From contig NZ_JAUTWQ010000023.1 in assembly GCF_046719735.1 (NCBI RefSeq), forward strand, positions 1 to 64,000: a stretch of DNA of 64,000 nucleotides. The letters are read 5' to 3'. The translations under genes were made by a program, and so were the position numbers. The stretch is from Halobacillus_B rhizosphaerae (lineage in GTDB: Bacteria > Bacillota > Bacilli > Bacillales > Halobacillaceae). The notes beneath the pieces were generated by a model that saw only the letters and a list, made by a program, of their open reading frames with translations, did no database searches and was not told where the DNA came from. Shown here piece after piece: positions 48,436 through 56,949 of the stretch (positions are counted from its first letter, which is position 1; every line of letters begins with the position of its first letter).

Positions 48436-50148
48436 TTATTTAATACTCTGCTTAATTTTCTTAATCTTTCGGTTTAGCGATGAGATGTCAGGGTTATTTA
48501 GCTGCTGGTTAGAGAGTTTGTATTTTTGTTTTATTTTCAAAATCCGATAAACGGAGTCATCAATTCGTTCTTCAGAAAGTTTTCCCTCTTTAACTGCTTG
48601 TTTTAAGGCACTGATCGCTCCTTTTTGTTGGTTTTCATGAAAAGCGACCATGACTACATCTGCTCCAGCTTTAACTGATTGCACGGCTGCTGTTTTAATG
48701 GAATAGTGTTTTTCTATCGCACCCATGGTCAAGTCATCTGTCATAACCAGTCCATTAAAATTCAAATCTTTCCTTAGCATATCCGTGATTATCACAGGTG
48801 ACATTGAGGAGGGGAATTTTGTTCCCAGTGATGGGACTAGCATGTGAGTCACCATAATGACGTCTGCACCTTGATCAATTGCATTTTTATAGGGCAGCCA
48901 ATCCTGATTTTCTAATTGTTCTTTGTCATATTCAAGCGTAGGTAAATCTTTATGGGCATCTACACTCACACTTCCATATCCCGGAAAGTGCTTTAGTACG
49001 GGAATGACGTTCTTTGAGTCCAACCCCTTCATTGTAGCACTCCCCAGCCGGCTTACCATTTTAGGATCCGTTCCGAATGATCGCTTTCCAATTGCGGAGG
49101 TGGAAAGGTTCTTTATAACATCTAGAACGGGTGCATAATTCATATTAAAACCTAGGGCACTTGATTCTTCACCAAGGGTCTGTCCGGCCAGATAAGATAA
49201 ATCAGCGTCGTTTTTCTTTCCAATATTATAACTCGAAGGCATAGGGAGAATAGGGTTCGGCATTCTTTCCACAATCCCGCCTTCTTCATCAACGCTTATA
49301 AACAGAGGAATGGAGGGATTTACGTTCTGATTTATGGCTTTTAATTGATTGGTCAGCTTAAGAGTTTGATTTGGAGTACTAATGTTTTCGCCATAAAGAA
49401 TGATTCCACCGATATGTTCCTCTTTGATCATGGTTTCCACTTCACTGCCTGCAGTTAATCCGTTCATTCCTATCAATACCATCTGACCGATCTTTTCAGC
49501 TAAAGACATGTTATTTAACTGAGCAGAAAGAGAATTTTCAGCGATGTCTGGGTTATAGAGTGAAATATGATCCACAGCTGCAGTTTCTTTCTCGGCTGTC
49601 GTTTGATTCATAATCCATTTTAAATCATTTCCGTTATCAAGCGGATAAATCAAAATCTTCTGATGAACTTCATTTTTATCATAGGATAACACCTGATTTG
49701 GCTTACCCATCACTTGTTCGATATCTTTTCTGGTAAGATCCTGAAGTTCATTTTCATAAGAACGAATATCAAATATAGGAGAGTGCTTGAAATAACCAAT
49801 AGTATAGTTTTTTGATTTAAAAGAAGCGTATAATCCTACATTGGTATGGCTGATGTTGTCTGGATTGCCCCATTTTTGTTTTACCTTGTTTAAGTTCGTT
49901 TCTCCCACTTTAAATGGCAAGTGTGGTAACTCGCCGTTCTCAGCGTCCTTTACAATCTCGTTAATAACCTCCCTTGTTTTGGTGGAAGGATTCGACCCTT
50001 GTGCTTCGTCCGCAGAATTTGGATTTGCAGAATCCTGTGAGCTTGCATCGGAGGAATGAGTATTAGAAGTAGAATTGTTTGAAACATAAAACCAAACGGC
50101 ACTTACAGCCAGGATAAATAAAATAAGTATATAGACAAAGCGTTTCAA
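48436..50148 (-). CDS. Membrane-anchored NagZ-like beta-N-acetylhexosaminidase (GH3)
   Basis: The 570-residue protein has an N-terminal membrane anchor (about 2-25), a Ser/Asn-rich linker, a DUF4309-like domain (about 75-200) and a GH3 domain (about 215-555). GH3 landmarks are FISVDEEGGIVERM, the catalytic loop KHFPGYGSVSVDAHKDLP and the nucleophile Asp in VMTDDLTMGAI. The usual KHFPGHGD is GYGS here, while the acid/base Asp-x-His pair (DAH) is kept. NagZ releases GlcNAc from wall muropeptides outside the cell in Bacillus. TTG at 50148 is nine bases after GGAG; ATG at 50157 is too close. Confidence 0.85.
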   Translation of the reverse strand: MKRFVYILILFILAVSAVWFYVSNNSTSNTHSSDASSQDSANPNSADEAQGSNPSTKTREVINEIVKDAENGELPHLPFKVGETNLNKVKQKWGNPDNISHTNVGLYASFKSKNYTIGYFKHSPIFDIRSYENELQDLTRKDIEQVMGKPNQVLSYDKNEVHQKILIYPLDNGNDLKWIMNQTTAEKETAAVDHISLYNPDIAENSLSAQLNNMSLAEKIGQMVLIGMNGLTAGSEVETMIKEEHIGGIILYGENISTPNQTLKLTNQLKAINQNVNPSIPLFISVDEEGGIVERMPNPILPMPSSYNIGKKNDADLSYLAGQTLGEESSALGFNMNYAPVLDVIKNLSTSAIGKRSFGTDPKMVSRLGSATMKGLDSKNVIPVLKHFPGYGSVSVDAHKDLPTLEYDKEQLENQDWLPYKNAIDQGADVIMVTHMLVPSLGTKFPSSMSPVIITDMLRKDLNFNGLVMTDDLTMGAIEKHYSIKTAAVQSVKAGADVVMVAFHENQQKGAISALKQAVKEGKLSEERIDDSVYRILKIKQKYKLSNQQLNNPDISSLNRKIKKIKQSIK

Positions 50149-50448
50149 ATATAACATCTCCTATTGTTGTTAATATGTATAGTATCTCTCATTTTACGTC
50201 ACTTCTGCTAATTAAATGTTTCAAAAATCGGCTTCACTTCTTTATCGTTCCCGGAGACTGCCCATCATAATACCTTTTCAAGCCGTAAGAATAATATGGT
50301 TAAGCAATTTCTTATATCCAGAAGCTCTCTTATTTGATATTCAAGCACTTGGATTATAGTAACTTGTATGATTTGATTCTCAAGATAGATCAGAAAAGCA
50401 GCTTAACAAAACATTTGTTATACTAGGTAAAAATTGGAGATGGTGAGC
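50149..50448. other. Divergent intergenic region nagZ-like / sugar dehydrogenase
   Basis: About 300 bases of AT-rich sequence with the promoters of both flanking genes implied. I see no ORF with a ribosome site and no clear repeat. Confidence 0.5.
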
Positions 50449-51498
50449 ATGTCTAAAATCCTGCTGGTATTGCTAATTTTTCTTGCTGCGTGTGCTCCTT
50501 GGGAAGAGGAGAATAACAAACCAAACGAATCTGGGAATAAGAATACAGGAATAAAAACTGTGCTGACAAACTTACATTCACCTTGGGATATTGAAGAGAG
50601 TCATGGGATTTTTTATATAACGGAGCGAGAGGGAACCATTGTTAAATGGGAAGAAGGAGAACAGAAAAAGAGGGAAGTCGTTCACACCGACAAACCGATT
50701 ACTCAAAAGGGTGAAGGGGGACTATTAGGATTTAAACTGCTCCCGGACTTTCCGGAAAATAAAGTGGCACTCGCCTATCATACATATCAAGACGGTGATA
50801 CCACTCTAAATCGGTTGGTTGTTTTAACCTTAGAAGGGGAGACGTGGAAAGAAACCGATGTTCTATTAGAAAGAATCCCTGGAGCCCAATTCCATAATGG
50901 GGGTCGAATTGAATTGGGACCCGATCATAAAATCTATGTCACCACAGGTGATTCGTTGAATAAAGATCTTGCTCAAAATAAACAATCGCTTGCTGGGAAA
51001 ATCCTGCGATTAAATAGAGATGGCAGTGTACCTAAGGACAATCCGTTTCCTGACTCGTATATCTATAGCTACGGTCATCGAAACCCTCAAGGATTGACAT
51101 GGAACGAGGATGGCACTCTGTTCGCTGCGGAACACGGTTCGGATCAGCATGATGAAGTGAATATCATCACTCCTGGTTCCAATTACGGCTGGCCAATTAT
51201 CAGAGGCAAGGAAGAGAAGAAAGGGATGGAGACGCCATTATTCGAAACTGGGAAAAATACTTGGGCCCCTTCAGGTCTGGCCGCTTATAAGGGCGATCTA
51301 TTCATTGCCACCCTAAGAGGAAAGTCTCTTCAAAAGCTGTCTTTTACTGGATCAAATCCAGAGATGGTAATGAATCAATTCGGACGGCTGCGCGATGTGG
51401 AAATCGTGGGTGACGACCTTTATATCATTACGAACAATACGGATGGGAGGGGCAGCCCGGGTGCGCAAGATGATAAGCTGCTGAAATGGCGTCGTTAA
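50449..51498 (+). CDS. Lipoprotein PQQ-dependent sugar dehydrogenase-like (sorbosone/glucose dehydrogenase fold)
   Basis: The 349-residue exported lipoprotein has a signal peptide with lipobox LAAC (Cys about 14) followed by an Asn/Lys linker. A six-bladed propeller of the soluble glucose/sorbosone dehydrogenase family follows (LTNLHSPWDIEES, GGLLGFKLLPDF, QFHNGGRIELGPD, SYGHRNPQGLTW, HDEVNIITPGSNYGW). These enzymes oxidise aldoses with PQQ in the extracytoplasm, though Bacillus rarely makes PQQ, so another function is possible. ATG 50449 is behind GGTGAG. Confidence 0.85.
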   Translation: MSKILLVLLIFLAACAPWEEENNKPNESGNKNTGIKTVLTNLHSPWDIEESHGIFYITEREGTIVKWEEGEQKKREVVHTDKPITQKGEGGLLGFKLLPDFPENKVALAYHTYQDGDTTLNRLVVLTLEGETWKETDVLLERIPGAQFHNGGRIELGPDHKIYVTTGDSLNKDLAQNKQSLAGKILRLNRDGSVPKDNPFPDSYIYSYGHRNPQGLTWNEDGTLFAAEHGSDQHDEVNIITPGSNYGWPIIRGKEEKKGMETPLFETGKNTWAPSGLAAYKGDLFIATLRGKSLQKLSFTGSNPEMVMNQFGRLRDVEIVGDDLYIITNNTDGRGSPGAQDDKLLKWRR

Positions 51499-51526
51499 TG
51501 AAAATGATATCTCGCTGTGTGGCATA

Positions 51527-51634
51527 ATGCGGCGAACAATAGATGAATTGGGGCATGTGAAAAAGTTCAACCCGTAAAAAGAAGAAAACCCTGAATTTGA
51601 AGGTAAAACATTTATCTGGCAGGAGGGTTTGTAG
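51527..51634 (+). pseudogene. Possible decayed small ORF
   Basis: In one frame the text reads as a continuous protein-like stretch (IDELGHVKKFNP, in-frame TAA at 51575, then EENPEFEGKTFIWQEGL, stop at 51632-51634). The composition looks coding, but there is no ribosome site and an internal stop. It may be a remnant of a short gene cut by a nonsense mutation; homology is unknown. It overlaps an imperfect AAACCCT...AGGAGGGTTT repeat. Confidence 0.3.
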
Positions 51635-51655
51635 AAAATAGATAGAGGTGATCCG

Positions 51656-52288
51656 GTGAGAAAATTAACGAAATGGGTTTTAATTATTCTTGGTTGCATC
51701 TTAAGTGTGATCGGATTTATTGTAATTTCTTTTATTGTGGAGATGACCCCGGATAAGGATAAAGAAGAAAAAGTTAAAGCTAAAGCGGAAGAATATATAG
51801 AGTCCGAGTTTTCCGGGCAGATGGAGATTTTTGATACGCTGTATGACAATATGGGGAATTTCAATGGATTTGAATATGCGGCAAAGGTAGAAAATAAGGA
51901 CACAGATGTACAGTTTTTAGTTTATGAGCAAGAATCTAGCGGTGCAATGGCAGATGATTATGCCGTAAGCTTTTACGAGAAAACATTACACGATCTTATA
52001 ATTGATGACATTGAAAAAATGTTTGATCATCCAGAGATGGTTACTGTGGATTATGAGCAAACGAAGATTGCAAGGAAATACATTGGGGAGACGGATATAC
52101 CCGATATACGGGAATTGAATGTTTCTCCTTCGTTAGTCATTTGGATGGATCGGGGAAGAGAATCTGCGGATGAGGAAAAAACAAAAGAACTCATTGAGAT
52201 ATTGAAAAAAGAAAAAAAGATTCCACACGTAGGGTTAAAAGTGGATTATATAAATATGGGTGGCGAGAATATAGTGAAAAACTATTAA
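51656..52288 (+). CDS. Membrane-anchored protein of unknown function (YfjL-like)
   Basis: The 210-residue protein has one N-terminal membrane helix (about 6-28), a Lys/Glu helix (DKDKEEKVKAKAEEYIESEF) and an extracytoplasmic alpha/beta region of about 150 residues ending in VGLKVDYINMGGENIVKNY. The pattern is like YfjL-type Bacillus proteins. The start is GTG behind AGAGGTGA. Function unknown. Confidence 0.7.
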   Translation: MRKLTKWVLIILGCILSVIGFIVISFIVEMTPDKDKEEKVKAKAEEYIESEFSGQMEIFDTLYDNMGNFNGFEYAAKVENKDTDVQFLVYEQESSGAMADDYAVSFYEKTLHDLIIDDIEKMFDHPEMVTVDYEQTKIARKYIGETDIPDIRELNVSPSLVIWMDRGRESADEEKTKELIEILKKEKKIPHVGLKVDYINMGGENIVKNY

Positions 52289-52301
52289 ATGGAGAGTTTT
52301 C

Positions 52302-52336
52302 CTTTTACCTGAGAACATTACACTCAGGTAAAAGGA
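52302..52336. repeat. 13-bp perfect inverted repeat after the YfjL-like gene
   Basis: CCTTTTACCTGAG and CTCAGGTAAAAGG with a nine-base loop, no T-run on either strand. It may be a processed or weak terminator. Confidence 0.55.
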
Positions 52337-52448
52337 AGTCTGCAAAAAACACGTAAAACCAAAATGCTCCAATTTGATTTTATGTGCTATTGCAGCTGTT
52401 TAATGAAAACCCTAAGATACCGCCTCAAAGGACACCCATCTTTTTATT

Positions 52449-52871
52449 TTATCCCTCTAGTTCCCATTCTGGATTCCATACGACTTCCCATAAGTGACCG
52501 TCTAAATCTAGAAAGTGTCCTGAATATCCTCCCCAAAATACATCTTTAGCAGGGTCAATGATTTTCGCTCCCGCTTTTTCTGCTTCCAGCATGACCTGAT
52601 CCACCTCACGTTTACTTCCTACATTGTGGCCAATTGTAAATTCAATAGAGCTGGATGGGTCAATGGGGAGATTAACTTCTTCAGCTAAACTTTTGCGTTC
52701 CCAGAGGGCAAGTTTTAACCCATTTTGAAGTTCGAAAAAAGCTACAGCTCCATTTTCAAATTCCTGGCCTATAATCCCTTCACTCGGGAGACCGAGACCA
52801 CGCCTATAAAAATTAAACGATTGTTCAAGGTTATTTACAGCAAGAGTGATTACCGTTATTCGTGGTTTCAT
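52449..52871 (-). CDS. VOC-family protein (glyoxalase/dioxygenase fold)
   Basis: The 140-residue single-module VOC protein has two beta-alpha-beta-beta-beta repeats: ITVITLAVNNLEQSFNFYRRGLG and EVDQVMLEAEKAGAKIIDP...GYSGHFLDLDGHLWEVVWNP. The C-terminal Glu of WEVVW and the preceding His of DLDGHLW are likely metal ligands. Function could be thiol-adduct or antibiotic detoxification. RBS AGGGAGGAAA. It lies downstream of an AraC-type gene on the same strand. Confidence 0.88.
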   Translation of the reverse strand: MKPRITVITLAVNNLEQSFNFYRRGLGLPSEGIIGQEFENGAVAFFELQNGLKLALWERKSLAEEVNLPIDPSSSIEFTIGHNVGSKREVDQVMLEAEKAGAKIIDPAKDVFWGGYSGHFLDLDGHLWEVVWNPEWELEG

Positions 52872-52957
52872 AAGAATTTTTCCTCCCTGTCTAAATTTAC
52901 TGCTCTTTATAAGAATACCCTTTAAACTGAATAAGGAATTGTAAAAAACGGACGCCC

Positions 52958-53776
52958 TTATTTTTTGCTTGGGAAAACCGCACTGGGTACTAGCCCATAA
53001 AAACTTTTAAAATCATGATTAAAGTGAGCTTGATCGTAATAGCCATATTTCAAAGCTGTCTCCATAAAATCTGCAGACCGGCTGTCATGCAAGTCTTTCA
53101 ATAAACTTTGAAAACGAATGATACGTGAAAATTCCTTCGGAGAGACACCTAGCTCTTGATTGAAGATTCTTCTCAAGTTTCTTTCACTTTGAATTAGGTT
53201 TTTAGCCAATAATTGTACGGAGCTCATTCCGTTTGCTGAGTAAATATGCTGAATGCTTTGCTCAAGTAACTTCGAACTTGAGTGAATATCTGTGTTATTT
53301 ATCATATCCATTAATTTCGTTTCAATCTTATTAATTCTTTCTTCGGTTCCTTCCGCTTCTTGGATTTCTTGAAAAAAGGAGAGGGCATCTTTTCCCCACA
53401 CATTTTCAAGTGATACAGGGTAACCTAGTAATTCTTCAGGGGGATATTTTATGAAGCGCTGTGCATGGGTTGAGAAAAAACGAATACCAAGAAAATGCTG
53501 GCGACTTGAAAAATTTACTACTTCAAATTGAGTCATCAGTCCTGTAACAAAGGCACCTTTTTCAGGTGTAGATGCTGTTAAATCAAAGATTATATCGAGA
53601 CAACCGTCAGGTAATATTCGGTGAGGAATGATCTGACTACCAGGGTGATAATCCAAAGTCCAATAACAGGCTGTATAAGTTCTGAGCCTTTGACTTGGCT
53701 GGTGTTCTTTATAAGAATATTTTGAGTCTGGAACATGTAACAGGGAAGGGGATTGGATGGGGCGGAAAAGATCCAT
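52958..53776 (-). CDS. AraC-family transcriptional regulator
   Basis: The 272-residue protein has an N-terminal cupin-like domain of the DUF6597 type (CYWTLDYHPGSQIIPHRILPDGCLDIIFD) and a C-terminal double helix-turn-helix (SVQLLAKNLIQSERNLRRIF and ETALKYGYYDQAHFNHDFK). The regulated gene is likely the VOC gene 86 bases downstream (inference). AGGTGACAC precedes the ATG. Confidence 0.9.
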   Translation of the reverse strand: MDLFRPIQSPSLLHVPDSKYSYKEHQPSQRLRTYTACYWTLDYHPGSQIIPHRILPDGCLDIIFDLTASTPEKGAFVTGLMTQFEVVNFSSRQHFLGIRFFSTHAQRFIKYPPEELLGYPVSLENVWGKDALSFFQEIQEAEGTEERINKIETKLMDMINNTDIHSSSKLLEQSIQHIYSANGMSSVQLLAKNLIQSERNLRRIFNQELGVSPKEFSRIIRFQSLLKDLHDSRSADFMETALKYGYYDQAHFNHDFKSFYGLVPSAVFPSKK

Positions 53777-53847
53777 GTGTCACCTCAATTGCTGTTTATG
53801 TAATAGTAATTAAATTATAATATACTTTCATTTCAATGAAAAACGCA

Positions 53848-53874
53848 CTCTCCCGTTCAGGGAGTTTTTTTGTC
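53848..53874 (+). terminator. Hairpin with T7
   Basis: ACTCTCCC and GGGAGT pair with a two-base bulge, followed by seven Ts. No complete plus-strand gene precedes it. Confidence 0.5.
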
Positions 53875-53940
53875 TGCAAAAAATTGATGATCAATAAAAA
53901 TCACATGAATCAATAATAAAATATTGAAATAGAGTAAAAA

Positions 53941-53959
53941 TTTATTGATTATCAATAAA
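53941..53959 (+). promoter_or_regulatory. 19-bp palindrome upstream of the decayed HTH gene
   Basis: TTTATTGATTATCAATAAA is a perfect odd-centred palindrome, with a relative (TTGATGATCAATAA) at about 53884-53897. It resembles the operator of YoaS/YozG-type DUF2975-HTH operons and may be a relic regulatory site. Confidence 0.45.
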
Positions 53960-54047
53960 TAATGTATTAAAATCAAATCATTAGCCATTTCAAAAGAGCT
54001 GCTCACAAAAAAATGAAATTGTTTGGAAGCTCACTTTTTTCTGATGG

Positions 54048-54177
54048 GATGACCCATTTCTTTTTAGTTGTGGAGTTAGGAAATATGGCAAAACAGCAAA
54101 CGTAAGCATAGTTAAAACGAACCTTACAAGCCATCTGTAAAGCATTAGATTGTCAGCTAAGTAAGATTTTGGGGTAA
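54048..54177 (+). pseudogene. Remnant of an HTH_26/YozG-type regulator
   Basis: One frame reads SCGVRKYGKTANVSIVK; after a frameshift near 54110 the next reads TLQAICKALDCQLSKILG and stop. This joins into the C-terminal half of a small Cro/C1-type regulator (pattern KxGKNxxVSxxTLQAICKALDCQxxDIL). The N-terminal half and start are missing. In B. subtilis a YozG-type gene lies beside yoaT, which matches the intact DUF817 gene just downstream here. Confidence 0.65.
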
Positions 54178-54219
54178 AAATTGATGTTGAAAAAAATAAA
54201 GTTACGGAGGGATGAGAGG

Positions 54220-55014
54220 ATGAAGGTGGTGAGACAACTTGTTCATTTTGGATGGGAGCAAGCGCTTTCCTGCTTGTTTCCTGTAGTTATATTTGCATCT
54301 TTGGCAATTACCAAATTTATTCCACTTCCACTAATGGGAAGGTATGACTGGATGCTATTCATCTGCTTACTAATGCAATGGGGAATGGTAAGGTCCGGCT
54401 TGGAAACGCAAGATGAGCTAAAAGTAATCTCGTTGTTTCACCTCATCGGCTTGACCCTTGAACTATTCAAAGTACATATGGGCTCCTGGTCTTACCCGGA
54501 AGAAGGGTATACAAAAATTTTTGAAGTACCCTTGTACAGCGGGTTTATGTATGCAAGTGTAGCGAGTTACCTTTGTCAAGCTTGGAGGAGGCTGAAGGTA
54601 GAATTAATTCATTGGCCATCTCTATGGATGGTCGTACCTCTTGCAACCTCGATCTACTTGAACTTTTTCACCCACCATTTCTGGATTGACGTGCGCTGGT
54701 GGCTGTCTGCCTTTGTAATCTTAATCTTCTTTCATACATGGGTATCCTTCGAGGTGAATGGAGTGCGCTATCAGATGCCGCTCACTCTTTCTTTTGTACT
54801 CATCGGATTCTTTATATGGGTTGCTGAAAATATCGCCACTTTCTTTGGAGCATGGCAATATCCGAACCAATCAGATACTTGGAGTATTGTCCACTTAGGA
54901 AAGGTAAGTTCATGGCTTTTGTTAGTGATTGTCAGTTTTCTCATTGTATCGGCTTTAAAACAAGTAAAGGGTAAAAGTTCAACCAAGAGTAGGGATTACA
55001 GGCAAGTTATTTAG
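54220..55014 (+). CDS. DUF817 membrane protein (YoaT-like)
   Basis: The 264-residue protein has about eight helices. Family patterns include FGWEQALSCLFPVVIFASLAI, MGSWSYPEEG and NIATFFGAWQYPNQ; YoaT of B. subtilis is the close relative. Function is unknown; a transport or lipid-related role is possible. ATG 54220 is nine bases after GGAGGG; in-frame ATGs upstream are less well placed. The decayed HTH gene immediately precedes it. Confidence 0.88.
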   Translation: MKVVRQLVHFGWEQALSCLFPVVIFASLAITKFIPLPLMGRYDWMLFICLLMQWGMVRSGLETQDELKVISLFHLIGLTLELFKVHMGSWSYPEEGYTKIFEVPLYSGFMYASVASYLCQAWRRLKVELIHWPSLWMVVPLATSIYLNFFTHHFWIDVRWWLSAFVILIFFHTWVSFEVNGVRYQMPLTLSFVLIGFFIWVAENIATFFGAWQYPNQSDTWSIVHLGKVSSWLLLVIVSFLIVSALKQVKGKSSTKSRDYRQVI

Positions 55015-55101
55015 ATTTCTTGCAATTTAAATGTCAGATCATAGGGTGGAGACTCTAGGTATATCCACATATTTGATCTTATAGTGATTAAGACTATTGA
55101 G

Positions 55102-55133
55102 AAAAAAAGAGGCGGTACAAAAATGTACGCGCC
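55102..55133 (-). terminator. Terminator of the SSS symporter gene
   Basis: On the minus strand GGCG-(bulge)-GTACA/TGTAC-CGCC is followed by TCTTTTTTT. Confidence 0.75.
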
Positions 55134-55190
55134 GCTTCATTTATAAATCGTGATTACCATTGTAAACTTTTTTTTATAAACAGTGATTTA

Positions 55191-56588
55191 CTATTCATAC
55201 CTCAATGACCTATTTTGAGTCATCAAAGTCACCACAATTAATACAAGTACCGCAATAGGTAATGCAATTAAAACACTATTTAACTCGAAAGGTTTCCCCA
55301 AGGGGATCTCCCAAATCAGCGTGGTCAGTACTCCGGCAATCATGGATGATAAACCGCCGGATTTGTTTACTTTTTTCCAAAAGAACACCGCGAGAAGAGC
55401 GGGAGTAAGACCGGCTCCATAGACAGTGTACGCATACATTTGCACGGATAATACGGTTGGGAAATAACTAATTAAAAGATAAGCCAAAATCCCGAGAATG
55501 ATAATAAAAATTTTCGTCAGTTTTAGCAATTTCGCGTCACTAGCATCTTTGCTAATATATTTTCCAACAATATCATATGTGACGTTTGTTGCCGCAGATA
55601 ATAAATATGAATTTCCTGTCGTCACGATAAATGCCGTTGCTGCCGCTAATAGAATTCCTCCTACTACTGTAGGCATAACTAAAGTTGTGGCCATCAGAGC
55701 CATTCCAGGGTCAATATCTGGAAACATGGATAGCGAAGCAAAAGAAATAAATGAGATCGATGGCGATATAAGCACCATACCAACGAGCCAGCCAATCTGT
55801 GCCTTCTTAGAAGATTTATCTCCACTAGAAGAAGCCAGGCGCTGATACATATTCTGATCTCCAAGCAATAAAAATAACGAAGGTAAAAGAAAACCGAGCA
55901 ATTGAATATTGGATAATGAACCGGTGGCAGTTAAATGGTCAGCAGGAACATTAGAGGTGATGGTGTCCCATCCGCCAGCAATAACTATGATGGTCGGCAG
56001 AGTGATTAATAAAGCCGCAATCGCTAAGAAAGCACTTAAAGCATCTGTCGGGGCTACGGATCTTAAACCTCCGATGGACGCAAGGAAAATAATCATAATG
56101 GCACCAATTATAGTTCCAGCCTCTACAGAAATTCCCGTCGTCAAGTTTAAGATAAATCCGAGTCCAGTCATTTGGTAGGAAACAATACCGACAAAGGCAA
56201 GAATGATAATAATACTTGCCATCATTCTCGAGGTTTTCCCGTATTTTTCTTCTAAAATTCCAGATACAGTGTATTTCCCGAACTCCCGAATTTTTGGAGC
56301 AATTAAATAAAGAATCCCAATTCCCAAGAGTGTAGGGAGCATCATGAGCAATGCAGGGATAATTCCAAAGCTATAGGCCATGGAAGTCTCTCCACCGGAA
56401 ATACTTCCGCTGCCTGTCCAAGTGGCAAGAAGGGTACCCGTTAACACAATTGTACCTAAGCCTTTGCCAGCCAGTATAAAGTCTTCACTATTTGATATCT
56501 TCCTAGAAAAATATATACCCATAGCGATCATAATCACGCCATAAATTCCTACAAACCAAAGCAGGGTGGGGTTGTTTGATAATTCCAA
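55191..56588 (-). CDS. Sodium:solute symporter (SSS family)
   Basis: The 465-residue protein has about 13 helices: FILAGKGLGTIVLTGTLLATWTG in TM1-2, TSYQMTGLGF-like region, GDQNMYQRLASS and SVQMYAYTVYGAGLTPALLAVFFW. It couples Na+ entry to uptake of a sugar, amino acid, urea or similar; family members in halophiles often import compatible solutes, but specificity is open. TTG at 56588 is nine bases after AGGAGG, within a longer ORF whose first residues are basic and unlike the family. Single gene. Confidence 0.88.
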   Translation of the reverse strand: MELSNNPTLLWFVGIYGVIMIAMGIYFSRKISNSEDFILAGKGLGTIVLTGTLLATWTGSGSISGGETSMAYSFGIIPALLMMLPTLLGIGILYLIAPKIREFGKYTVSGILEEKYGKTSRMMASIIIILAFVGIVSYQMTGLGFILNLTTGISVEAGTIIGAIMIIFLASIGGLRSVAPTDALSAFLAIAALLITLPTIIVIAGGWDTITSNVPADHLTATGSLSNIQLLGFLLPSLFLLLGDQNMYQRLASSSGDKSSKKAQIGWLVGMVLISPSISFISFASLSMFPDIDPGMALMATTLVMPTVVGGILLAAATAFIVTTGNSYLLSAATNVTYDIVGKYISKDASDAKLLKLTKIFIIILGILAYLLISYFPTVLSVQMYAYTVYGAGLTPALLAVFFWKKVNKSGGLSSMIAGVLTTLIWEIPLGKPFELNSVLIALPIAVLVLIVVTLMTQNRSLRYE

Positions 56589-56949
56589 GATGCAGCGCCT
56601 CCTAAAAGAAATCTTTTTAAATAGTCTGGACATAAATTAAATCTCTATCCGTAAATAGGTTGTTCTTAAATAGAAATGAGAATTTATTCAGGGGATGACA
56701 CTGTGTACTCATGAGAGCTTAAAAAAATTGTTTATATTTCTGCACATTCACATACTGGGAAAGTTAAAATGGATCATATCACAGTATAAATTCAGGGAAA
56801 GGCAAAAAATATAGATCATGACGGAATTTTGGGGGGGCGTTAACTCCATTATGTAAAAAAAGCTATAAATCCATGGAAAAGGATTTATAGCTTTTACTTT
56901 TTAAAAGGAGTTACCCTGGCTTTTGATGCTTTCTAATCTCTTATGATGA
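56589..56949. other. Intergenic region upstream of the SSS gene
   Basis: It contains the SSS gene leader, AT-rich sequence and the hairpin at 56858-56897 (end of the AbrB-family gene). I see no gene. Confidence 0.5.
56858..56897 (-). terminator. Terminator of the AbrB-family gene
   Basis: AAAAGCTATAAATCC/GGATTTATAGCTTTT, 15-bp perfect, eight-base loop, T-run on both strands. Confidence 0.85.
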
